The notes under the pieces were generated by a model that was not told the DNA's origin, did not search any database, and worked only from the letters and a program-made list of their open reading frames with translations. Positions 5,828-10,719 of a DNA stretch of 10,719 nucleotides are shown in pieces. The first letter of the stretch is position 1, and each line of letters starts with the position of its first letter. This DNA comes from JANQEA01 sp964530075 (GTDB taxonomy: Bacteria; Bipolaricaulota; Bipolaricaulia; UBA7950; UBA9294): contig CAZGXU010000058.1 of the NCBI GenBank assembly GCA_964530075.1, forward strand, positions 1 to 10,719. The letters run 5' to 3'. The translations under genes and the position numbers were made by a program.

Positions 5828-7423
5828 CTAGAAGCTGAACAGCAACTCGTCCACGAAGTCCCAATACGCCGCCTCCGCAGCATTCATCCGTGAACAGGTG
5901 TAGGCGGTGAGGAACTGGCGCGCCAGCGCCGGATCGGTCTGGTACAGCTGCAGCGCGGTCTGCTCGATGGCCGCCTGCATGCCGAAGATATCATCCTGCA
6001 TCGGCCCGAGCAGCTCCTCGTCCAGCACAGGCTTGAACTTCGTGTACTGCGCGTTCACCAGCTTGGTGGTTAGGCCGAACGCCCACCAAGACGAGTCGCG
6101 GTCCAGGGTATCGCGGTCGAGAACCGTCCACGACTCCGGGACCTCGTCCACGCCGGTGTAGAGCGGGATGAACGGGCTGTACGCCGGGTCGTTCAGACCG
6201 AACCACAGCACGCCGCCGATCTCGGCCGGGAGCCAATCGCGCGCCTGCGACACGAAGAAGTACGAGCAGCGGGCGATCGCGATGAGCCGCTGGGACCGGA
6301 TCTCGCCGCCGATCAGCGTGTAGATGTCGCCCAGAGGCTCGGGACCGCAGAGGTCGCTCGGGGCGTCGACGTAGGTGCGAATCCGGTTCCCTGCCTCGTC
6401 GTACGTGGTGATCCGCTTGCTGACGAGCCACGCCGGATCCGCCATGATGTCGTACTCGGTTCCGGACATCGTGTCGCGGTACAGGGCGATGATGTCCTGA
6501 ACGGACACCTTCTCATCGGGCTTCACCGAGAACGGGTAGTACGCCGCGTGGTCCCAGCTCCAGTTTCCCGAGGGAGCGAGCACGCTGTAGACCCTCCACA
6601 GCCGAGAGCTCGTCGACGTCGGCCTCACGCCGCCGTACGCGAACTTCCATCGGAACGGCTGACCACTGTCGGGATCGTACAGTCCGAGCTCGACGGCGGT
6701 GGTGATGTAGTTGTCGCAGACCATGAAGTAGTCCGTGTCCTCCGGGTCGATCAGGTCGATCCGGCTCACGTTCGGCACGCAGGTGATGTGGTCGTCCGGA
6801 ACCCGCTGGGCGCACCACACCGCGCCCGGCTTCTCGCTATCCGGCGTCCACAGCGGACCGACCCCGAAGACCTCGAAGACCCACGCCTCGTCCGGATCCG
6901 TCACCGTCAGGCATTCCCCTAGGTTGCAGGACTCACGGTATCCGTATTCCACCGCAAGGTCGCCCATGATCTGGATCGCCTCGCGCGCGGTCGTCGCCCT
7001 TTGCAGAGCGAAGACCTCGAGCTGCTCGATCGTCATGATCGCGTCATCGCTGTTCGCGGTCGCCCGCGCCCCGCTGATCGTCGTCTCGCCGATGAGCACC
7101 TGGTACTCGTTGGCGAACGGATAGGCGACATTGAAGTACTTGTAGGTATGCGCGACCTGAGGGATCTCACCGAGGAGTTCCAAATCCCTGCGGTCTCCGT
7201 AGACGATCCACTCGTAGACCGGCGCCATCTCGCCGGGCTCGTGATCGGCCGCCGGCACGATGATGACGCGGGAATCGTACCGCCCGTCACAGGTGTGCGA
7301 GGTGATCACCGATCCATCGATGGTTGCCAACTTCCCTGCCACGATGTCCGTGCACGCATAGGCCCCCACCGCGCCCAGCACGGCCACAATCAGCACAACC
7401 CAAGTCACTCTTCGCCACGACAT
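5828..7423 (-). CDS. Exported C69-family dipeptidase, copy 1
   Basis: This 531-residue protein is an N-terminal-nucleophile hydrolase of peptidase family C69 (PepD type), which cleaves dipeptides. A signal peptide (WRR start, hydrophobic core) ends AYA|C at residues 21-24. Cys24 begins the family motif CTDIVAGKLATIDGS and should be the catalytic nucleophile of the mature enzyme. Other family-like segments are IGETT (111-115), TAREAI (145-150), GECLTVTDPDEAWVFE (169-184) and GAVWCAQRVPDD (200-211). The ATG at 7423 is chosen because the SD AGGAGGAGG (7433-7441) is nine bases upstream of it; an in-frame TTG three codons earlier abuts the SD and is unlikely. It is a close paralogue of the copy at 7883-9433. 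It carries ten cysteines, four in places the other copy lacks, which fits an oxidising extracytoplasmic site. Confidence 0.88.
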   Translation of the reverse strand: MSWRRVTWVVLIVAVLGAVGAYACTDIVAGKLATIDGSVITSHTCDGRYDSRVIIVPAADHEPGEMAPVYEWIVYGDRRDLELLGEIPQVAHTYKYFNVAYPFANEYQVLIGETTISGARATANSDDAIMTIEQLEVFALQRATTAREAIQIMGDLAVEYGYRESCNLGECLTVTDPDEAWVFEVFGVGPLWTPDSEKPGAVWCAQRVPDDHITCVPNVSRIDLIDPEDTDYFMVCDNYITTAVELGLYDPDSGQPFRWKFAYGGVRPTSTSSRLWRVYSVLAPSGNWSWDHAAYYPFSVKPDEKVSVQDIIALYRDTMSGTEYDIMADPAWLVSKRITTYDEAGNRIRTYVDAPSDLCGPEPLGDIYTLIGGEIRSQRLIAIARCSYFFVSQARDWLPAEIGGVLWFGLNDPAYSPFIPLYTGVDEVPESWTVLDRDTLDRDSSWWAFGLTTKLVNAQYTKFKPVLDEELLGPMQDDIFGMQAAIEQTALQLYQTDPALARQFLTAYTCSRMNAAEAAYWDFVDELLFSF

Positions 7424-7432
7424 ACGCTTCAA

Positions 7433-7441
7433 CCTCCTCCT
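7433..7441 (-). promoter_or_regulatory. Ribosome binding site fixing the start of dipeptidase copy 1
   Basis: AGGAGGAGG on the minus strand ends nine bases before the ATG at 7423 and directly touches an in-frame TTG at 7432. The spacing decides for the ATG. Confidence 0.75.
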
Positions 7442-7473
7442 CTTTCAACGATCGCAAACTGCGTCATCAGAGC

Positions 7474-7554
7474 CAGCCAAACGTTCTCCCGCTTCTCCCG
7501 GCTCTCACCTCCTCCGTGGAAAGGCGATTGACCGCGCCGGCGTCTTCACGCCGG
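7474..7554 (-). repeat. Duplicated 5' leader, left copy (pairs with 9484-9564)
   Basis: These 81 bases match 9484-9564 with two mismatches that I can see (near 7498 and 7500), and the last 54 bases are identical. The block lies at the same distance upstream of both complete C69 genes. It contains a 7-bp stem CCGGCGT/ACGCCGG (7537-7543 with 7548-7554) and a second SD-like GGAGGAGGTGA. It is part of a larger duplicated unit with a 2010-nt period, and the conservation suggests a shared promoter or leader. Confidence 0.8.
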
Positions 7555-7561
7555 TATTCCG

Positions 7562-7588
7562 GGAACCCCCGAGCATCCAGGGGGTTCC
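7562..7588. other. 9-bp hairpin in the copy 1 leader
   Basis: GGAACCCCC (7562-7570) pairs with GGGGGTTCC (7580-7588) around a nine-base loop. The equivalent place upstream of copy 2 (about 9580-9612) keeps only a broken version with mismatches. No T-run is present. Confidence 0.5.
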
Positions 7589-7616
7589 GAGGGCGGTTCC
7601 ATACCGTATCCGGGTC

Positions 7617-7645
7617 AACCCTCCGGTCTGTTCTTCCTCCGCCTC
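7617..7645 (-). pseudogene. Remnant of the 3' end of the small exported protein gene
   Basis: The minus strand here reads ...E-E-E-Q-T-G-G-L, matching the last residues ...T-E-E-P-Q-T-G-G-stop of the intact gene at 9648-10277. Twelve bases (7619-7630) are identical to 9651-9662, which spans the end of that gene, and the stop codon TAG has become TTG. The homology continues into the following spacer and leader. The rest of the gene is missing; instead the terminator region of dipeptidase copy 2 follows. This is best read as the leftover of a duplicated gene removed by deletion. Confidence 0.65.
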
Positions 7646-7716
7646 CTTTACGAACACCAGTCAATCGCGTCCCCCGCACCGGACACACACGAAGGCTATC
7701 CGGACCCTGCAAAACG

Positions 7717-7750
7717 GTGGTGGGGCACGCCGAACGGCGTGTCCCACCAT
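7717..7750 (-). terminator. Intrinsic terminator downstream of dipeptidase copy 2
   Basis: Positions 7717-7732 pair with 7735-7750 in a 16-bp stem with a G-U pair near 7725/7742 and another at the base. The loop is minimal. On the minus strand the stem is followed by CGTTTT (complement of 7711-7716), giving a proper U-tract. This is the best intrinsic terminator on the minus strand. It lies about 130 bases after the stop of the C69 gene at 7883. Confidence 0.72.
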
Positions 7751-7759
7751 CGCGCTTGT

Positions 7760-7797
7760 AGTTCTCGTACGACGGACGCGCCAGGCGTACGAGAACT
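7760..7797. other. 12-bp hairpin with 14-base loop, 3' of dipeptidase copy 2
   Basis: AGTTCTCGTACG (7760-7771) pairs with CGTACGAGAACT (7786-7797) around a 14-base loop. It lies between the copy 2 stop codon and the intrinsic terminator, so it would form in the 3' untranslated part of that mRNA. A role in mRNA stability or as a pause site is possible. Confidence 0.55.
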
Positions 7798-7882
7798 GCT
7801 CCGACTGCGTCGCCATAGGGTTCGCTGGAAACCCGTACTGGGTCACTACTCTCCTTTGCCCGAGTGCATAGGAGCCCTCTCA

Positions 7883-9433
7883 CTAGAAGAGAAGTCTGTC
7901 TATCAGCTCCCAATATGCTTCCTCAGCTCTCACCATAAGGGAAGACGTGTAGTTTGTGAGGAGCTGGCGGCACAGCGCCGGATCCACGTTGTAGAGCTGC
8001 AGTGCGGCCTGCTCAATCGGGGCCTGCATGGCGAACATCTCTTCCTGCATGGGGAAGAGGACTTCCTCGAGCATGGGTCTATACGTGGCATAGGCGCGCT
8101 CGTTGCAGAGGTCGTCCGCCTCGTTGAACGCCCACCAAGCATCGTCCCGGTTGAACGCCTTTCGATCGAGTGTGGTCCACGATTCAGGCACTTCGTCGAC
8201 TCCGACGTAGAGAGGAATCCACGGACTGCTCGCAGGATTGTTGAGTCCGAACCAGAGCACCCCGCCGATCTCGTCCGGCAGCCAGTCGCGCGCCTGAGAG
8301 GCGAAGAAGTACGAGCAGCCGCTGCTGGCAATGTTTCGGTACGACGTAAGCCCGAGCAGGCGGTAGAGCTGGCTACTCGCCCAGGGGCCAGCGTAGGCGC
8401 TCTTCACCCACTCGTCGCGGTAGTAGTAGTACCAGGCAGGATTCTCGTCCAGGGCGTATGGGGTCCCCTCCTGCGTGTCTCGGAACAGCGCGATGACATC
8501 CTGGATGGACACCTTCTTGTCCGGCTTCACCGAGAACGGATAGTGAGCCACCTCGCTGTACTGCCAGTTCCCCGAGGGTGCAAGCACACTGTATACCCGC
8601 CACAGACGCTGATCGACCTGTCCTCTGACATCGTCGTACACGTACTTCCACACAAACGGCTCGCCGCTCGCCGGATCGTAGAGCCCAGCGTCGACGCCAG
8701 CCTGGATGTAGTTGCTGCTGAACATGAAGTAGTCCGTATCGTTCGGGTCGATCTCGCCAATCCGACTCTTGTTCGGCACGCAGGTGATGTGGTCGTCCGG
8801 GACCCGCTGGGCGCACCACACCGCCCCCGGCTTCCCGCTGTCCTTTGTCCACAGTGGACCCACGGGATAGATCTCGAACACCCAGACTTCATTAGGATCC
8901 GAGACCGTCAGGCACTCCCCGCGATCGGCGTACCCCCACTCCTCCGCGAGCTGTCCCATCACCTGGATGGCTTCGCGTGCGGTCGCCCCGCGCTGCAGCC
9001 CGAAGATTTCCAGCTGTTCGATGTACATGATCGCTTCGTCCAGGTTGGCCGAGAGGACGTTCGCGTTGCCGATCGTCGTCTCGCCGATCAACACCTGATG
9101 CTCGTTGGCGAACGGATACGCGATTTTGAAGATCTTGTAGGTGTGCGCAACCTCAGGAATCTCACCCAATTGGACCAGCGGACCGCGCCCGGAGAATTCC
9201 GGATAGGCGCGAATGATCCCCTTCCAAACGGCGGCCATCTCACCGGGCTCATGATCGGCCGCCGGCATGATGATCAACCGTGAATCGTAGGACCCATCAC
9301 ACGTGTGCGAGGTGATCACCGATCCATCGACCGTCGCCAACTTCCCAGCCACGATGTCCGTGCACGCATAGGCCCCCACCGCGCCCAGCACGGCCACGAT
9401 GAACGCGACCCACGTAACTCTTCTCCACGACAT
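7883..9433 (-). CDS. Exported C69-family dipeptidase, copy 2
   Basis: This 516-residue paralogue of copy 1 is an N-terminal-nucleophile dipeptidase of family C69. The signal peptide MSWRRVTWVAFIVAVLGAV is almost the same as in copy 1 and ends AYA|C24, so cleavage would expose the nucleophile. Shared segments include IGETT (116-120), TAREAI (151-156), GECLTVSDPNEVWVFE (172-187), GAVWCAQRVPDD (203-214) and SQARDWLPDEIGGVLWFGL (379-397). The two copies differ most at about 70-90 (an insertion here) and about 325-370. The ATG at 9433 follows GAGGAGG (9443-9449) by nine bases; the frame is open further upstream but that part is leader DNA. The gene lies 214 bases after the small exported protein gene. 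It has eight cysteines, six shared with copy 1. Substrate preference cannot be read. Confidence 0.88.
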   Translation of the reverse strand: MSWRRVTWVAFIVAVLGAVGAYACTDIVAGKLATVDGSVITSHTCDGSYDSRLIIMPAADHEPGEMAAVWKGIIRAYPEFSGRGPLVQLGEIPEVAHTYKIFKIAYPFANEHQVLIGETTIGNANVLSANLDEAIMYIEQLEIFGLQRGATAREAIQVMGQLAEEWGYADRGECLTVSDPNEVWVFEIYPVGPLWTKDSGKPGAVWCAQRVPDDHITCVPNKSRIGEIDPNDTDYFMFSSNYIQAGVDAGLYDPASGEPFVWKYVYDDVRGQVDQRLWRVYSVLAPSGNWQYSEVAHYPFSVKPDKKVSIQDVIALFRDTQEGTPYALDENPAWYYYYRDEWVKSAYAGPWASSQLYRLLGLTSYRNIASSGCSYFFASQARDWLPDEIGGVLWFGLNNPASSPWIPLYVGVDEVPESWTTLDRKAFNRDDAWWAFNEADDLCNERAYATYRPMLEEVLFPMQEEMFAMQAPIEQAALQLYNVDPALCRQLLTNYTSSLMVRAEEAYWELIDRLLF

Positions 9434-9442
9434 GCGCCTCAA

Positions 9443-9449
9443 CCTCCTC
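9443..9449 (-). promoter_or_regulatory. Ribosome binding site fixing the start of dipeptidase copy 2
   Basis: GAGGAGG on the minus strand lies nine bases before the ATG at 9433, the same spacing as in copy 1. It rules against the longer open frame reaching 9490. Confidence 0.75.
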
Positions 9450-9483
9450 AGCTTCCAACGATCGCTAACTGGGCCTTTACAGA

Positions 9484-9564
9484 CAGCCAAACGTTCTCCC
9501 GCTTCTCTCCGCTCTCACCTCCTCCGTGGAAAGGCGATTGACCGCGCCGGCGTCTTCACGCCGG
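9484..9564 (-). repeat. Duplicated 5' leader, right copy (pairs with 7474-7554)
   Basis: This is the near-identical partner of 7474-7554, including the CCGGCGT/ACGCCGG stem (9547-9553 with 9558-9564) and the SD-like GGAGGAGGTGA. It lies between the small exported protein gene and dipeptidase copy 2. The leader may carry an internal promoter so that the dipeptidase can be made without the gene before it; no clear -10/-35 pair is visible. Confidence 0.8.
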
Positions 9565-9647
9565 CTTCGCCCGGAATTCGGGAAACCCTCGGACTGCATC
9601 CGGGGGGATCCGAAGACGGTTCCGTGTCTTCGCCGCCGTATCCAGGT

Positions 9648-10277
9648 CTACCCTCCGGTCTGCGGTTCCTCCGTCGCCGGCGGGAACAGCAAGGGGAGCA
9701 GCACCTCAAGGTCGAGCGTCTCGTTGATGAAGATCTGCGGGATCTCCAACTCTTCGGCAAGGTCCGTGAAATACCCGTCCTCGTTGACGTCGGAGCGGGT
9801 GATCAACAGATCGGCCAGCGGCGTCATCGCCGTAATCGACGCTTCGTCGTACTCGTCGACCCGCCGGCTCGGCCCCTCGATCTGACCGACGATGATCACC
9901 ATCCCCAGCTCTCTTGCCGCTTCGATCAGAGCGACGCAGCGGGCGACCTCGGAATCGACGTCGATCCCGGCCGCTCCCATCCCCTTCAGACTGGTCCCTG
10001 TCGTGACGAACAACACCCCGGCGAAATCCTGCAGGTCCCCCGGACACTCGGCCAGCAGTTCGTCAGCCGTGAGAAGATCGATCTCCTCGCAGGGGATTCC
10101 GACTTGGTCGCACATCAGCTTGACCATCAAGGCGCCCGGGCTCTGCCCGCACGTCGTGACGATGATCGGAGCCCTCAGCTCCGGCAAGTTCTCGGGCAGG
10201 ACGAACTCCTGTGCCAGCGCGGTCGTCGCCAGGGCGAGAGCTATCAGAGTAAGGCCGACTACCCTCATCTTTCGCAT
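9648..10277 (-). CDS. Small exported protein, DUF6305-like
   Basis: This 209-residue protein has a signal peptide ending ALA|Q (residues 20-23). The mature part alternates beta strands and helices: PIIVTTCGQSPGALMVK (37-53), a GVLFVTTGTSLKGMGAAG segment (87-104), VIIVGQIEG (127-135) and LLITRSDVNEDGYF (157-170). An acidic, proline-containing tail ends TEEPQTGG. The pattern resembles the small secreted proteins catalogued as DUF6305, but that is from memory and not verified. No catalytic motif is recognised; a sugar- or ligand-binding alpha/beta fold is possible. The ATG at 10277 is chosen for its GGAGGTG just upstream and because the signal peptide begins there; the open frame upstream is not protein-like. 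It lies between two C69 genes, and a remnant of its 3' end precedes copy 1, so it travels with the dipeptidase. Confidence 0.72.
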   Translation of the reverse strand: MRKMRVVGLTLIALALATTALAQEFVLPENLPELRAPIIVTTCGQSPGALMVKLMCDQVGIPCEEIDLLTADELLAECPGDLQDFAGVLFVTTGTSLKGMGAAGIDVDSEVARCVALIEAARELGMVIIVGQIEGPSRRVDEYDEASITAMTPLADLLITRSDVNEDGYFTDLAEELEIPQIFINETLDLEVLLPLLFPPATEEPQTGG

Positions 10278-10372
10278 TGAGCACCTCCATACTGTGTAAC
10301 GAGCCGGGAGTGCAACTCCTCCGGGCCGCACCCTCGACTCGACGTCTTCTGAGGCTCCTCCATCGAGACCGG

Positions 10373-10401
10373 GGGAGGGGAGAACCGATGGCTCCCCTCC
10401 C
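10373..10401 (-). terminator. 10-bp hairpin after the right-edge dipeptidase gene
   Basis: GGGAGGGGAG (10373-10382) pairs perfectly with CTCCCCTCCC (10392-10401) around a nine-base loop. A shorter outer GACCG/CGGTC pairing (10367-10371 with 10405-10409) is also possible. It begins 15 bases beyond the stop at 10417, in terminator position, but lacks a U-tract. Partial termination would let some transcripts continue into the small exported protein gene. Confidence 0.55.
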
Positions 10402-10416
10402 GCACGGTCCGCTTGA

Positions 10417-10719
10417 CTACTCGTCCGGCTCCCACTCTCCGTACCAGATGTCCTTGAAGTCCTCGAGCATCGTCGTGGCACCGAAGCCCACAGCCTCGAG
10501 CCACTCGTCCGGATACCCCTTGCTTCCGCTCGAGTAGTTGCTGTACCCGTCGGTGTACTTGGCGACGAGATCGTCGGCGAACTCCCACCACGCCGAGACG
10601 ACGCGGTTGACCGCATCGGCCGTGTAGTTGGTCAAGAACGTTGTGCAGAGCGCAGGATCGGTGTTGTAGAGCGTGAGTGCAGCGCCCTCGATCGCGTCCT
10701 GCATGGCGAAGAACTCGCC
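10417..10719 (-). CDS. C69-family dipeptidase, copy 3 (C-terminal part, cut by right edge)
   Basis: The last 100 residues of a third paralogue are visible, entering from the right edge. The segment FFAMQDAIEGAALTLYNTD followed by PALCTTFLTNYTADAVNR lines up with MFAMQAPIEQAALQLYNVD-PALCRQLLTNYTSSLMVR of copy 2 and with the same part of copy 1. Instead of stopping soon after, it carries a tail of roughly 40 extra residues (YSNYSSGSKGYPDEW ... DIWYGEWEPDE), rich in Tyr, Trp and acidic residues. The stop is TAG at 10417-10419. The family call depends on the paralogues in this window; the nucleophile and start are outside it. Confidence 0.8.
   Translation of the reverse strand, partial: GEFFAMQDAIEGAALTLYNTDPALCTTFLTNYTADAVNRVVSAWWEFADDLVAKYTDGYSNYSSGSKGYPDEWLEAVGFGATTMLEDFKDIWYGEWEPDE

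Noticed and set aside
7474..7516. Conserved 13-codon leader peptide upstream of the dipeptidases
   Set aside because: The only start (GTG) touches the SD with no spacing, so translation is doubtful; kept as a leader observation and not called as a gene.
7739..9283. Long plus-strand open frame (514 codons)
   Set aside because: It is antisense to dipeptidase copy 2, begins inside a terminator hairpin, and has mirror-frame composition.
10278..10616. N-terminal extension of the small exported protein frame
   Set aside because: The extension overlaps the end of dipeptidase copy 3 in another frame and is R/S-rich; a signal peptide and SD mark the start at 10277.
1..10719. CRISPR array, tRNA, rRNA or insertion sequence
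   Set aside because: No regularly spaced direct repeats, cloverleaf, rRNA segments, transposase or terminal inverted repeats with target duplications were seen.

Overview
This is a GC-rich bacterial window. Every convincing gene longer than a few codons is on the minus strand; the one exception is a probable 3' end of a plus-strand gene at the left edge. Starts have strong purine-rich Shine-Dalgarno (SD) sequences, and exported proteins carry N-terminal signal peptides with AXA cleavage sites. I cannot place the organism. The gene content (secreted C69 dipeptidases in several copies, a small secreted protein resembling the DUF6305 type, a TRAP/DctM-like permease) would fit a peptide- or amino-acid-using anaerobe of a deep lineage such as Synergistota or Bipolaricaulota, but that is a guess.

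Layout, left to right. 1-230: tail of a plus-strand gene, its intrinsic terminator, and three more near-perfect hairpins where it converges on the next operon. 224-1884 (minus): a two-gene ABC-2 exporter, ATPase then permease, with a 4-nt ATGA overlap. 1885-2918: a roughly 1-kb stretch without an intact gene. It holds three tandem hairpins and what looks like a decayed GNAT acetyltransferase. 2919-5576 (minus): a tight three-gene operon encoding a DctM-like permease, a 49-residue two-helix membrane protein and an exported AstE/aspartoacylase-type zinc hydrolase. 5828-10719 (minus): a cluster of three C69-type dipeptidase genes. Two are complete; the third is cut by the right edge. A small exported protein gene lies between the third and second.

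Proposed logic: the exported C69 enzymes and the exported zinc amidohydrolase would release free (acyl-)amino acids or organic acids outside the cytoplasm, and the DctM-like permease with its tiny partner would import the product. The families are read from motifs; the joint pathway is inferred from adjacency, direction and shared export signals.

The most informative structure is in the dipeptidase cluster. Both complete copies have the same signal peptide ending AYA|C, so signal peptidase would directly expose the catalytic N-terminal cysteine. The two copies share an almost identical 5' leader 2010 nt apart. The leader of the left copy still carries a short remnant of the 3' end of the small exported gene, showing that a [small gene + dipeptidase] unit was duplicated and one small gene was then lost.
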